From: Thermodesulfobacteriota bacterium
GTDB lineage: Bacteria; Desulfobacterota; Desulfobacteria; Desulfobacterales; Desulfosudaceae
Direction: 5' to 3'
DNA: 64,000 nt
Assembly: GCA_040753795.1 (NCBI GenBank)
Contig: JBFMDX010000013.1
Location: 1-64,000, forward strand
Each line of letters opens with the position of its first letter. The stretch's first letter is position 1. Under the pieces are notes generated by a model. The model ran no database searches. It saw nothing but the letters and a program-made list of their open reading frames with translations, and had not been told where the DNA came from. A program made the position numbers and the translations under genes. This document shows positions 9,710-19,143 of the stretch, in pieces.

Positions 9710-11557
9710 ATGATCCGCAAGGCCACCCGATCTCAAAGGGGTGTTGCCATGGCCGTCCCGGTCTTTTTCGCCCTGGCGACCATCCTGCTCTATGCCAACG
9801 TCCTCAAAGCCCCTTTTGTTCTGGATGATTTCGGGTTTTTAAACGATCCGCATCTTCTGCTGACTGAAATAACGCCGGGAAACATCGCCGACGTGACCCG
9901 GATCACCATGGAAAATATTTCCCCCCGGATCCTGCCCAGCCTGACTTTCGCCTTCAACTACCGCCTCGGCCGCCGGGACGTTACGGGTTACCACCTGTTC
10001 AACCTCCTGATCCATGCCGTCACGGCCTGGCTCGTCTTTCTGGTCTGCCGCCGCACCCTCGTCCGCTGCCGGAATTCATCCCTTGTTATCCCCGTCATGG
10101 CCGGCCTGCTGTGGCTGGTCAATCCACTTCACGTCCAGTCGGTAACCTATATCTGGCAACGCATGAACTCAATGGCCGCGCTTTTTTTCATACTCTCCCT
10201 GTACGGTTATATCCGGGCCAGGGAAACCGCCCTGTCCGCCCGCGGCAGCAGATCCGCCGGCATCGTCCTGTTCGCCTTCAGTCTTATTGCCGGCCTTCTG
10301 GCCCTGGCTTCCAAACAGAACGCCGCCACCCTCCCGGTCATGCTGGCCCTGTACGAATGGTTTTTCTTTCAGGACTTGAGCGTCGATTGGCTGAAGAAAA
10401 AACTGCCGTGGGCATGCCTGGCGGTCCTGGTCGCAGCCGGCCTGGCGCTGTTCTTCCTGGATGCCTCTCCGGTTCAGGCCATCCTGCGATCTTATGCGGA
10501 CAAGCCCTTTACCATGGGCCAACGACTGCTGACCGAACCCCGGGTCATCCTTTATTATATTACCCTGCTGCTCTTTCCTTATCCGTCCCGGCTCAGCCTG
10601 GACTATGATTTTCCCCTGTCCTCTTCCCTGATTTCTCCGGCCGTCACCCTCTTGGCCGGCATTGCCCTGGCCGCGCTGTTCGCCGGCGCCGTCATCACGG
10701 CCAGACGACATCGACTCCTGTCTTTCGCCGTCATCTGGTTTCTGGCCAACCTGGTCATCGAATCATCGGTCATCGGGCTGGAACTGATGTGGGGATACCG
10801 GACTTATCTTCCGTCCATCTTCCCTTTCATGGCCCTGACCGCGTTCGTGTTTCATATCGTCAAATCCAGGCCGGCGGCCGTCTGCCTTCTAGTCGCCGCC
10901 ATTATTCTGTCCGGCTTCTGGACCCGTCAGCGCAACCGGGTCTGGCAGGATGAACTGACTCTCTGGCAGGACGCCGCCGCAAAATCCCCGCACTCGGCCA
11001 GGCCCTATCATAACCTGGGTCGGGCTTATCAGGCTGGCGGGGATGACCGGAAAGCCGTCGCGGCGTACCGCCAGGCGTTGAGCATACGGCTGGACACCGT
11101 CGGCCCGGATCATTACCGGACCGGGGAAACCTGGAACGACCTGGGCGTTGCCTACGACCGCCTGGGTGACGTCGAAAACGCCGCCGACAGTTACCGCCGG
11201 GCGTTGAACATCTTAAGCCGCCGCCTGGGTCCTGCCCACCTCATGACCTCCGGGGTGTATAACAACCTCTGCGTCCTGTACGGCCGAAACGGGGATTTTG
11301 ACCAGGCCGTCTACTGGTGCCGGAAAGCCCTGACCGCCCGAACAGCGGCCGTGGGCTCCAACCATCCGGAAGTGGCCGACCTGCACAACAACCTGGGCCT
11401 GGCCCTGGCCGGCGCGGGATTCATCGACCAGGCCCGGGACCACCTGGAAACCGCCCTGAATATTTACCGCCGGCATCTGGGAGAACAACACCCCCGGACC
11501 GGGCAGTGCCGGGAAAACCTTTACAACCTTTCCAATTCGATTAAAATAACTCCATGA
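9710..11557 (+). CDS. Divergent TMTC-like GT-C protein with KLC-type TPRs (array member 5)
   Basis: This 615-residue protein has a very strong SD (AAGGAGAGGGG) upstream of ATG 9710. It departs from the array consensus at several conserved places. The first loop is FVLDDFGFLNDP, with the Asp pair kept but the N-P-x-I-R part lost. The second block is NPLHVQSVTYIWQRMN and the third SKQ. Most notably EHRTYLPS becomes GYRTYLPS, losing the acid and the His. Four or five 42-residue TPRs follow from about residue 420, with LGPAHLMT and LGEQHPRT loops. It may have altered donor use or reduced activity; this is inference. Confidence 0.8.
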   Translation: MIRKATRSQRGVAMAVPVFFALATILLYANVLKAPFVLDDFGFLNDPHLLLTEITPGNIADVTRITMENISPRILPSLTFAFNYRLGRRDVTGYHLFNLLIHAVTAWLVFLVCRRTLVRCRNSSLVIPVMAGLLWLVNPLHVQSVTYIWQRMNSMAALFFILSLYGYIRARETALSARGSRSAGIVLFAFSLIAGLLALASKQNAATLPVMLALYEWFFFQDLSVDWLKKKLPWACLAVLVAAGLALFFLDASPVQAILRSYADKPFTMGQRLLTEPRVILYYITLLLFPYPSRLSLDYDFPLSSSLISPAVTLLAGIALAALFAGAVITARRHRLLSFAVIWFLANLVIESSVIGLELMWGYRTYLPSIFPFMALTAFVFHIVKSRPAAVCLLVAAIILSGFWTRQRNRVWQDELTLWQDAAAKSPHSARPYHNLGRAYQAGGDDRKAVAAYRQALSIRLDTVGPDHYRTGETWNDLGVAYDRLGDVENAADSYRRALNILSRRLGPAHLMTSGVYNNLCVLYGRNGDFDQAVYWCRKALTARTAAVGSNHPEVADLHNNLGLALAGAGFIDQARDHLETALNIYRRHLGEQHPRTGQCRENLYNLSNSIKITP

Positions 11558-13842
11558 TCAGACCGATTCGCTTCCTGTCCGGAATCATTCTTGTCGCGGC
11601 CTTATGCACCGCCGCCGGCTGGTCTCTGTACGCGCCGGCACTCCGGGCGCCCTTTGTATTCGACGACATCGACAACATCGTCAACAACCCGCGCATCCGC
11701 CTGACGGCCGTCACCCCGGACGCCTTGGCCGTGGTGATGGAAAACCAGTTCGGCAACCGGCCCCTGGCCTACGCCTCCTTTGCCCTCAATTATTACATCG
11801 GCCGATATGACGTGGCCGGATACCGCCTGGTCAACCTGGCCATCCATATCTTCTCGGCCCTGCTGGTGTTTCTGGTCGCCCGGCTCACCCCCGGACCGGA
11901 CGGTAAACAGGGGGCGGGGACGGCCTTTCTGGCCGCGGCCCTGTGGCTGGTCAACCCCGTGCATACCCAGTCGGTCACTTATATCGTCCAGCGCATGAAC
12001 GCCCTGTCGGCCATGTTCGTGCTCCTGGCCATGGTCTGCTACATCACGGCCCGGCGGCTGCAGCGGCAAGGCCGGACCGGTTACCGGCCGCTGATCCTGC
12101 TGGCCGGAACCGCGCTTTCCGGCCTGTGCGGCCTGGCCGCCAAGGAGACCGCCGCCATCCTGCCGGTCCTCCTCCTGCTCTATGAATGGTTCTTTTTCCA
12201 GGACTTGAGCCGGGCCTGGCTGAAAAAGCAGCTCGCCTGGATAGGCCCGGCCGCTCTGGCCGCGGTTGTCGCCGCGCTCGTGCTGACGGCGGGGCACCCC
12301 TTTGAAAAACTGGCGGGAATGTACGCCAAACTGGATTTCACGCCAGGCCAGCGGCTGCTGACCGAGCCCGGGGTCATCCTGTATTATCTGACGCTGCTGC
12401 TGTTTCCCCACCCGGACCGGCTCAACCTGGATTACCGGTTTCCCGCAGCCGACTCCATGCTGCAGCCGGCCATTACCCTGCCGGCTATTTGCGCCCTGGC
12501 GGCCCTGGCGGCCGTCGCCGTGGTCGCGGCCGGGAAACACCGGCTTTACGCTTTTTCCGTTTTCTGGTTTCTGGCCGCCCTGGCCATCGAGTCGTCGTTT
12601 CTGGGGCTGGCCCTGATTTTTGAGCACCGCACCTACCTGCCCTCGGTTTTTCCGGCCATCGCGGCGGCCCATTTCCTGACCCGCCGGATCAAACCGGCCC
12701 CGGCCGGAGCCATAGCGATCTGCCTGCTGATCGCCCTCTGCGCCTGGGGCACATACCGGCGCAACCGGGTCTGGGCCGATCCCCTCACCTTCTGGCAGGA
12801 CTGCAACACCAAAACCCCCTTCAGCCCCCGCATCCTGAACAATCTGGGAGTCGCGTTCAAGGACATTAACAAAATCGAAGCCGCCCGCCAATCCTTTCAG
12901 GAAGCACTGCGATATGATCCCGAGTGGCTCAGTGCATTGAGCAACCTGGGAACCATCCTGATGGATCAGAACCGGCCGAATGAAGCCCTGGGCCTTTTTG
13001 ACAAAGCCGTCGCCATTGAACCCGAATACTATGACGGCCACTATAACCGCGGCCTCGCCCTGATGGCCATGAACAAAATTTTAACCGCTATTACGGCCTT
13101 CCGGGAAGCCCTCCGGCTCAACCCTTTTTATGAAAAGGCTCACAACAACCTGGGGGTGGCCCTGATGCGGCAGCTCAACATCGAGCAGGCCATTGTTCAC
13201 CTTCATCGTGCCCTGGAACTGGATCCCTATTTTGTCAAAGCCTGGAGCAACCTGGGCATTGCCTGTTTCAAGAAAGGCATGACGGACGAAGCCAGGGCCT
13301 GTTTCAACCGGGCGCTGGACATCGATCCCTTTCATGTCGAGGCGTATAACAACTTGAAACGGATTACATATCTAATTGATACCCAGGTGGAAGAGATCTC
13401 CCGGCTGCGACAGGAACTCCTGCGGCAGCCGGACCATCCGCAGACGCATTTCCGCCTGGCGGAAACATACGAAAAAGCCGGCATGCCCGTCCCGGCCCTG
13501 GAGCATTACCTTCGCGTTCTTTCCCTGCAGCCGGACGCGGTTGACTGTTTAAGCCGACTGGGCAGCCTGTATGCCGCTCATTATCAATACCCGCAGGCCG
13601 TAACCATGTTCGAACGCATGCTGGAGTTACTGCCGGATTCAGCCAAGATTCATTACAATCTGGCCTGTGTATACTCTCTGCAGGAACAGCCGGAAAAAGC
13701 CCTTTACCATCTGCAAACCGCCCTCGAGAAGGGATACAACGACTGGAACCAGATAATGACCGACAAAGACATTGAATTTATCCGGAACACGGAGTATTTT
13801 AAAAAAATAATCGCCAACCATCAGACGAAAGAGAGGGAGTAA
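11554..13842 (+). CDS. TMTC-like GT-C glycosyltransferase with TPR domain (array member 6)
   Basis: This 762-residue member has intact FVFDDIDNIVNNPRIR, NPVHTQSVTYIVQRMN, AKE and EHRTYLPSVFP blocks. About nine 34-residue TPRs follow from residue 425, interrupted near residue 610 by a short charged linker (DTQVEEISRLRQELL). The C-terminus has the full end-of-group cap (NLACVYS...GYNDWNQI...IRNTEYF). It overlaps the previous stop by 4 nt, and the next gene, the first of glycan block A, starts one base after its stop, which ties the array to sugar biosynthesis. Confidence 0.85.
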   Translation: MIRPIRFLSGIILVAALCTAAGWSLYAPALRAPFVFDDIDNIVNNPRIRLTAVTPDALAVVMENQFGNRPLAYASFALNYYIGRYDVAGYRLVNLAIHIFSALLVFLVARLTPGPDGKQGAGTAFLAAALWLVNPVHTQSVTYIVQRMNALSAMFVLLAMVCYITARRLQRQGRTGYRPLILLAGTALSGLCGLAAKETAAILPVLLLLYEWFFFQDLSRAWLKKQLAWIGPAALAAVVAALVLTAGHPFEKLAGMYAKLDFTPGQRLLTEPGVILYYLTLLLFPHPDRLNLDYRFPAADSMLQPAITLPAICALAALAAVAVVAAGKHRLYAFSVFWFLAALAIESSFLGLALIFEHRTYLPSVFPAIAAAHFLTRRIKPAPAGAIAICLLIALCAWGTYRRNRVWADPLTFWQDCNTKTPFSPRILNNLGVAFKDINKIEAARQSFQEALRYDPEWLSALSNLGTILMDQNRPNEALGLFDKAVAIEPEYYDGHYNRGLALMAMNKILTAITAFREALRLNPFYEKAHNNLGVALMRQLNIEQAIVHLHRALELDPYFVKAWSNLGIACFKKGMTDEARACFNRALDIDPFHVEAYNNLKRITYLIDTQVEEISRLRQELLRQPDHPQTHFRLAETYEKAGMPVPALEHYLRVLSLQPDAVDCLSRLGSLYAAHYQYPQAVTMFERMLELLPDSAKIHYNLACVYSLQEQPEKALYHLQTALEKGYNDWNQIMTDKDIEFIRNTEYFKKIIANHQTKERE

Positions 13843-14838
13843 ATGCGGGTACTGGTCACCGGCGGAGCCGGCTATATCGGGTGCCTGGTCGTGGACGAAC
13901 TGCTGAAAAGCGGCCATCGGCCGGTTGTCTTGGATCTGTTCAACTGGGGGCGTGAGTCCATTGACCCCTTCGGCGATCAGATCGACGTTATTGAAGGTGA
14001 CTGCCGTAATTCCCGGGACATCATCTACGCCCTGGAGGGCGTGGACGCCATCATTCATCTGGCCGGAATCGTCGGTGAATTCGCCTGCCAGAGCAACCAC
14101 AAGGCCCATTTTTCCATCAATGTGGAGAGCACCCGCACCCTGATCAACTGCTGCACCGATCCGGAACTGGACCTGGTGCGGGATTTTATTTTCGCCTCCT
14201 CCTGCTCGGTTTACGGCAATGTCAAGGGGCTCTACCGGGAAGTAACGGAAGAAACGCCGACGGCGCCGCTGTCCGATTACGCTCATGCCAAGCTCCGGGC
14301 GGAACAGATTATCTTTGACCGGGCCCGGGAAATCCCTCACTTCCACCCCACGGTACTGCGACTGACCACGGTCTTCGGCTGGTCTCCCCGGCCCCGGCTG
14401 GACCTGGTCACCAACCTTTTTACCTATAAAGCATGGAAAACCGGGAAAATGACCATCTTCGGCGACGGCAAGCAATACCGCTCGCTGATCCATGTTCACG
14501 ACGTCGCCCGCGCCCTGGTGCAGACGTTAAACGCCCCCCGGTTCATGCGCGACCGGAAGATCTTTCATCTGGGCGAGGAAGAGAACAACAAGACCGTCAA
14601 GGAAATCGCCGAAATCGTTCAGCAGCGCCTGCCCCGGGCCGTCATCGAGGTCAGCGAGGGCAAGCCCACCGACCGGCGCGACTACCAGATCAACTGCCAG
14701 CGGCTGAAGAACACCATCGGCTGGGAGGCCCGGTACAGCGTGGCCGACGGCATCAGCGAACTGGTGGAAAAATTCGAAAGCCTGGGTCTGGACTGGGAAT
14801 CATGGAAATACCGCAACAACAATTTCAAATATATATGA
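13843..14838 (+). CDS. NAD(P)-dependent sugar epimerase/dehydratase (extended SDR)
   Basis: This 331-residue protein belongs to the NDP-sugar epimerase family. It has an N-terminal Rossmann motif GGAGYIG (residues 7-13), a Ser-rich active-site strand (FASSCSVYG) and the catalytic Y-A-H-A-K, with Tyr and Lys spaced as in UDP-glucose 4-epimerase relatives. It probably epimerises, reduces or dehydrates a nucleotide sugar in the cytoplasm. GAGAGGGAG directly precedes the ATG. It opens glycan block A, with an aminotransferase and a PglD-like acetyltransferase behind it, which points to an N-acylated amino sugar. The exact substrate cannot be read from the sequence. Confidence 0.85.
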   Translation: MRVLVTGGAGYIGCLVVDELLKSGHRPVVLDLFNWGRESIDPFGDQIDVIEGDCRNSRDIIYALEGVDAIIHLAGIVGEFACQSNHKAHFSINVESTRTLINCCTDPELDLVRDFIFASSCSVYGNVKGLYREVTEETPTAPLSDYAHAKLRAEQIIFDRAREIPHFHPTVLRLTTVFGWSPRPRLDLVTNLFTYKAWKTGKMTIFGDGKQYRSLIHVHDVARALVQTLNAPRFMRDRKIFHLGEEENNKTVKEIAEIVQQRLPRAVIEVSEGKPTDRRDYQINCQRLKNTIGWEARYSVADGISELVEKFESLGLDWESWKYRNNNFKYI

Positions 14839-14850
14839 AGGCTTCCGAAT

Positions 14851-15960
14851 ATGTCCGATTCCCTCATCAAAGTCGCCGAGCCGATCGTGGGCGAAGAAGA
14901 GGCCGAAGCCGTCCGGCAGGTGCTCCTGTCCGGCAACTACGTTTCCGGCGCGAAGGTAGCGGCCTTTGAAGCCGCCTTTGCCGACTATATCGGCACGACA
15001 TACGCAGTGGCCGTCAGCAACGGCACCTCGGCCCTGTACATCGCCCTGGAGGCCATGGGCATCGGCCCGGGCGACGAAGTCATCGTCCCCCCCCTGACCT
15101 TTTTCGCCACGGTTTCCTCGGTGCTTTACCTGGGCGCGGTGCCGGTGTTTGCCGATCTGAATCTGGACGACCTGTGCCTCTCTCCGGCAAGCGTGCAAGA
15201 CAGGATCACCCCCCGGACAAAGGCCATCCTGCCGGTGCACCTGTTCGGGGCCGCCGCCAAGATGGACCGGTTGCTGGAAATCGCCGGACGCCACGGAATT
15301 CCCGTCCTGGAAGACTGCGCCCAGGCGCACGGGACTGAATTCCGGGGCAAAAAAACGGGCAGCCTGGGTCGGGCCGGGGCTTTTTCCTTTTTCGCCACCA
15401 AACATATGACCACCGGCGAAGGCGGCATGATCACCACCAACGACCCGGATATCGTCAAAACGGCCAAAATCCTCCGCAGTCACGGCATGACCGGCCGGGA
15501 CGATCATGTGCTGCTGGGCTACAACAACCGTATGACCGAAATGGAGGCAGCCATGGGGCTGGTGCAGCTCGGGAAACTCGACGAGCTGAACCGGAAACGG
15601 ATCGCCAACTCGGAGTATCTGCTGGAACGGGTCAGAGAACTGGCCTGGGCACATGTTCCGGTGCCTGCACAGAACGTCAAGCACACTTATTTCTGGTGCC
15701 CGGTCATGATCCGGGAAGAATCCGGGAAAACCATCCAGGGGTTGAAGGATCACCTGAAAACAAACCGCATCGAGTTCCGGCAGCGGTATGATTCGCCTCT
15801 CTACCGGCAGCCGGTGATGAAAAAAATCGACCCCGGTTACGCCGACCTGCGGCTACCCAACGTGGAAAAGGTGGCCGGGCAGGTGATCGGCCTGCCCAAC
15901 CACCCGGGTCTGACGAAAGAAATGCTGGAACGCATTGTAGCGGTGTTGCGGAAATTTTAA
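14851..15960 (+). CDS. DegT/DnrJ/EryC1 family PLP aminotransferase
   Basis: This 369-residue protein is a sugar aminotransferase of the PglE/PseC/ArnB type. Visible features are SNGTSALYIAL for phosphate binding, DCAQAHGTEF with the Asp that contacts the PLP pyridine nitrogen, and FFATKHMTTGEGG with the Schiff-base lysine. It would transfer an amino group from glutamate to a 4-keto (or 3-keto) nucleotide sugar. It lies 12 nt downstream of the SDR gene and upstream of a PglD-like acetyltransferase, an arrangement resembling bacillosamine-type amino-sugar synthesis; no PglF-type dehydratase is seen in this window. Confidence 0.9.
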   Translation: MSDSLIKVAEPIVGEEEAEAVRQVLLSGNYVSGAKVAAFEAAFADYIGTTYAVAVSNGTSALYIALEAMGIGPGDEVIVPPLTFFATVSSVLYLGAVPVFADLNLDDLCLSPASVQDRITPRTKAILPVHLFGAAAKMDRLLEIAGRHGIPVLEDCAQAHGTEFRGKKTGSLGRAGAFSFFATKHMTTGEGGMITTNDPDIVKTAKILRSHGMTGRDDHVLLGYNNRMTEMEAAMGLVQLGKLDELNRKRIANSEYLLERVRELAWAHVPVPAQNVKHTYFWCPVMIREESGKTIQGLKDHLKTNRIEFRQRYDSPLYRQPVMKKIDPGYADLRLPNVEKVAGQVIGLPNHPGLTKEMLERIVAVLRKF

Positions 15961-15999
15961 AGCAACCTGTTTTTTCTACTCAAACATGATGACCGTATA

Positions 16000-16650
16000 A
16001 TGAGTCCAATCGGCACAAGACATATCATCATCGGTTGCGGCGCCCAGTGCAAATACGTTCTTGATATTTTTTCAAAAACCGGCGCGAAGGCGGAAGCGAT
16101 ACTGGACCCCATCGGGAAAAGGGCAGGCGGACAAATCAACGGCATACCGATCCGGCGATTTGACCCGGAGGAGATCCGTGAACTGCTGAAGGACGAAAGA
16201 CGCGCCGTTATCATCGGCGTCAGCGACAATCATTTAAAAATGGAATTGTTCAATTTGCTGGCGCCGCTGGCTGAAATCGACAACGCCATCCATCCGGCCG
16301 GCGTCATCTCTTCGCTGGCCACCGTCGGCCGCGGGGTCATTATCAATGCCGGAGCGGTGATTCAGCCCTTTGCCGCCATCGGGAACGGGGTAATGGTCCA
16401 TGCCGGCGTCATCGTCGAACACGACAACCGCATCGCCGATTTCGTCAACCTGGCGCCCGGTGTCACCCTGGCCGGCGGCGTTTCCGTCGGGCAGGGGGCC
16501 ACGATCTATTCCGGCACAGTGGTCGCGCCCAACGTATCCATCGGCGCCGGCACGGTGGTCGGGGCCGGATCCTTAGTCCTCCAAGACCTGCCGGACAACA
16601 TCGTCGCCTATGGCTCGCCGGCCAGAATCACGGAGAAGAAGATCGGATGA
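16000..16650 (+). CDS. PglD/NeuD-type sugar O/N-acetyltransferase (left-handed beta-helix)
   Basis: This 216-residue protein has an N-terminal nucleotide-sugar-binding Rossmann-like part (HIIIGCGAQCKYVLDIF) and then hexapeptide repeats from about residue 100. These contain V-E-H-D-N-R-I, whose His matches the catalytic base of PglD, and end in GSPARI. It probably acetylates the amino sugar made by the preceding aminotransferase, using acetyl-CoA. It follows the aminotransferase after 39 nt and overlaps the next gene by 4 nt. NeuD-like O-acetylation is the main alternative. Confidence 0.87.
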   Translation: MSPIGTRHIIIGCGAQCKYVLDIFSKTGAKAEAILDPIGKRAGGQINGIPIRRFDPEEIRELLKDERRAVIIGVSDNHLKMELFNLLAPLAEIDNAIHPAGVISSLATVGRGVIINAGAVIQPFAAIGNGVMVHAGVIVEHDNRIADFVNLAPGVTLAGGVSVGQGATIYSGTVVAPNVSIGAGTVVGAGSLVLQDLPDNIVAYGSPARITEKKIG

Positions 16651-17363
16651 ACGTTATCGTCACCCTGACCGCCCTGAACGAGGCCAAAAACATCGGCCGT
16701 GTTATTACGGCCATCCGGGAAAGCGGCTATGGATGCATCCTGGTGGATGACGGTTCCACCGATAACACCCGGGAGATTGCCGCCTCCCTGGGCGCAGCGG
16801 TCATCCGCCACGCGGTCAACCTCGGGCAGGGCTACGCGGTGCTGACCAGCTTCAAGGCGGCCCTGACGGAGGACTGCGACATCATCATTGAAATGGATGC
16901 CGACGGACAGCACGATCCGGCGCAGATTCCCCGGTTCATTGAAAAACTGGAAACCACCCGCGCCGATATCGTGGTCGGTTCCCGCATTCTCGGCTCAAAC
17001 TACAGCACCGCCCCGTTTTTCCGCAGAACGTTTCTGCCGTATTTCACCTGGATCATCAACCGGCTCAGCGGCTATACCATGACGGATTCCATGTGCGGCT
17101 TCCGGGCCTTCCGGAAAGAATCCCTGGTCCGGGTGGCGGGGCTGCTCAACGACATGCTGGAACCCCAGTACCTGGCGGCGGAAATGTTTCTGCGTTTCGC
17201 CAGGGCCGGCCTGACCGTGGCCGAAGTTCCCATCGATCTTAAGGAACGTTCCAGCGGTATTTCGTATAAAGGACTGGCGCGCTATGGTTTTGGCGTCATT
17301 AAAGCCATCACCCGCGTGCTGGTCGACAAATCTTACCGACATTTGAGGCAGCCATGCGAATAA
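16647..17363 (+). CDS. GT2 glycosyltransferase, polyprenyl-phosphate-sugar synthase type
   Basis: This 238-residue GT-A fold protein has LNEAKNI at the N-terminus, VDDGSTDNT for UDP binding and the metal site DADGQHDP near residue 85. It resembles DPM1-like enzymes, which load a sugar onto polyprenyl phosphate on the cytoplasmic side. No membrane segment follows the catalytic domain, which suits its overlap with the small membrane gene DUF2304 directly downstream. The same two parts are one protein at 28661-29704. A role as donor supplier for the TMTC-like enzymes is inferred. Confidence 0.87.
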   Translation: MNVIVTLTALNEAKNIGRVITAIRESGYGCILVDDGSTDNTREIAASLGAAVIRHAVNLGQGYAVLTSFKAALTEDCDIIIEMDADGQHDPAQIPRFIEKLETTRADIVVGSRILGSNYSTAPFFRRTFLPYFTWIINRLSGYTMTDSMCGFRAFRKESLVRVAGLLNDMLEPQYLAAEMFLRFARAGLTVAEVPIDLKERSSGISYKGLARYGFGVIKAITRVLVDKSYRHLRQPCE

Positions 17364-17716
17364 CACCCGTAACCGTCTTTATCGCCTTTTTTGCGGTTCT
17401 TATTATTGCCGTGGTTCTCTCCAAGATCAAAAAAGAGACCATCGGTATCCGTTCCGCCGTGGTGTGGCTCTGTCTGATGAGCGGCATCGGTTTCTTCGGG
17501 CTCTTCCCTGAACTGCTGGACTGGTTCATCCGGCTGGTTCATCTGGAGGAAAGGCTGCTGTTCGTTCTGCTGTCGGCTATCTTCATCCTTCTGGCCCTGA
17601 TCTTCAACCTCAGCACCCGATTCGACCGGATGGAGCGTAACTGGGCCAAAACCATTCAGGAACTGGCGCTGCTCACCTACCAGCTGGAGAAAAAGGACAA
17701 GGAAAGCAAAAAATGA
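17354..17716 (+). CDS. DUF2304 family membrane protein
   Basis: This 120-residue protein has three hydrophobic helices (about 3-22, 34-52 and 62-84) and a short cytoplasmic tail rich in Lys and Glu (QLEKKDKESKK). Length, topology and the position next to a GT2 gene fit DUF2304. It overlaps the GT2 stop by 10 nt and the next start by 4 nt. In this window the equivalent segment is fused to the N-terminus of the GT2 at 28661, which strongly suggests that the two proteins form a membrane-bound synthase. No enzymatic motif of its own is visible. Confidence 0.82.
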   Translation: MRITPVTVFIAFFAVLIIAVVLSKIKKETIGIRSAVVWLCLMSGIGFFGLFPELLDWFIRLVHLEERLLFVLLSAIFILLALIFNLSTRFDRMERNWAKTIQELALLTYQLEKKDKESKK

Positions 17717-19140
17717 ACGCGGGTCTCAATAACTGCCGGATACTGCTGTTAAACCCGCGGATATCCGGAGACGTACGCTACGGTAAATTCAAATCCGTGG
17801 GAAGCTACCTGCCGCCTTACGGGCTGCTGTCCATCGCCGGTGTCCTGGAAGAAAAGGGCCATATCGTTCGCGTCATCGACGCCGATACCCAGCAGGGATT
17901 GACGCTGGACAATATCCGGAAAATCATTGTCGATTTCAAGCCGGATATCATCGGCATGACCGCATACTCGATCGCCAGACGGCAGGTGATCGATACCGCC
18001 GTCTTTATCAAAAGCATATCGCCGGCGGTCATCGTTGTCGGCGGTCCTCATGTCATCGTCTTTCCGGAAGATCTGGCCGATTGTGACAGTATCGATATCC
18101 TCGCTTACGGCGAGGGCGAGTACACCATGTCCGACATAGCCGACTATTATTTATCGCTCAAAGACATTTCACAAATAGACGGAATCTTATACCGAAAAGA
18201 CGGGCAGGTCATCAAAACGAAAAACAGAGAATTTATCAGCGATCTTGATTCCCTGCCCTATCCCGCCTATCACCTGCTCGACAATCTTGAAGATTACAAG
18301 CCCATGCAGCTTCTATATAAACGGCTGCCGATGGTGACCTTTATCACGGGAAGGGGCTGCCCCTTTAATTGTATTTTCTGCAATTCCATATGGGGCAAAA
18401 AAATAAGATTGAATTCACCGGAATATATTGCCGGTTTCATAAGAAAAATGGTGCGGGATCACCATATCAGGGAAATCCTGTTTTATGAGGATACCTTCCT
18501 GATCGATAAAAAACGAATCGAAATATTATGTGACATCCTCATCAATGAAAACATAAAAATTGTCTGGTCCTGTTCGGCCAATGTCAGAACCGTGGACAAA
18601 CCGATTTTATTGAAAATGAAACAGGCGGGCTGCTGGCTGATTTCTTTCGGGATCGAGAGCGGGAACAATGACGTCCTGAAATTCATTAAAAAACCGTTAA
18701 CCGTGGAAGAATCCAGACAGGCCTGCCGCTGGGCGAATGAAGCAGGCCTTAAAATCAGGGGGTTCTTCATCATCGGTCATCTGGTCGATACCAGGCAGAC
18801 CATACGAGATACGATTAATCTGGCCAAGTCGCTGCCCCTCTTCACGGTGAATATCTGTATTCTGCAGCTTCTGCCGGGTTCAAAGGTCCGGGAAATAGCG
18901 CACGACTATGGAGAGGTGAACTACGACCTTTCCCTGGGCACCGGTCATCCCGGCGACACCTTGAGTTTCGTGCCCAAGGGGCTGACCGTGGAATATTTAC
19001 ATAAAATGCAGCGCCAGGCCTATTTTGAATTTTTTGTCAGGCCCGTTCAGGTGTGGCGACTGGTCAGATCCATTGACTCCCTGGAGGATGTGAAGAAATA
19101 CGTTGTGCTGCTGAGAACCTTTCTGGGGTTGTATTTATAA
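17713..19140 (+). CDS. Cobalamin-binding-type radical SAM protein
   Basis: This 475-residue protein has an N-terminal B12-binding-like Rossmann domain (LLLNPRISGD, then IIGMTAYSIAR and VVGGPHV), followed by a radical SAM core from about residue 205 with C-P-F-N-C-I-F-C, the CxxxCxxC iron-sulfur motif. The DxHxxG cobalamin signature is not obvious, so B12 binding is uncertain. The family includes methyltransferases and many uncharacterised enzymes in glycan and lipid loci. It starts inside the DUF2304 stop and is followed by a membrane protein after 3 nt. A role in modifying the lipid-linked sugar is possible but unproven. Confidence 0.85.
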   Translation: MNAGLNNCRILLLNPRISGDVRYGKFKSVGSYLPPYGLLSIAGVLEEKGHIVRVIDADTQQGLTLDNIRKIIVDFKPDIIGMTAYSIARRQVIDTAVFIKSISPAVIVVGGPHVIVFPEDLADCDSIDILAYGEGEYTMSDIADYYLSLKDISQIDGILYRKDGQVIKTKNREFISDLDSLPYPAYHLLDNLEDYKPMQLLYKRLPMVTFITGRGCPFNCIFCNSIWGKKIRLNSPEYIAGFIRKMVRDHHIREILFYEDTFLIDKKRIEILCDILINENIKIVWSCSANVRTVDKPILLKMKQAGCWLISFGIESGNNDVLKFIKKPLTVEESRQACRWANEAGLKIRGFFIIGHLVDTRQTIRDTINLAKSLPLFTVNICILQLLPGSKVREIAHDYGEVNYDLSLGTGHPGDTLSFVPKGLTVEYLHKMQRQAYFEFFVRPVQVWRLVRSIDSLEDVKKYVVLLRTFLGLYL

Positions 19141-19143
19141 AAA

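Noticed and set aside
11602-13041. Minus-strand 479-codon open frame
   Set aside because: It is a GC-rich shadow of the TMTC-like gene at 11554, Gln/Gly/Asp-rich without hydrophobic core or motif. The same applies to 1703-2695, 22340-23800 and 24526-25587.
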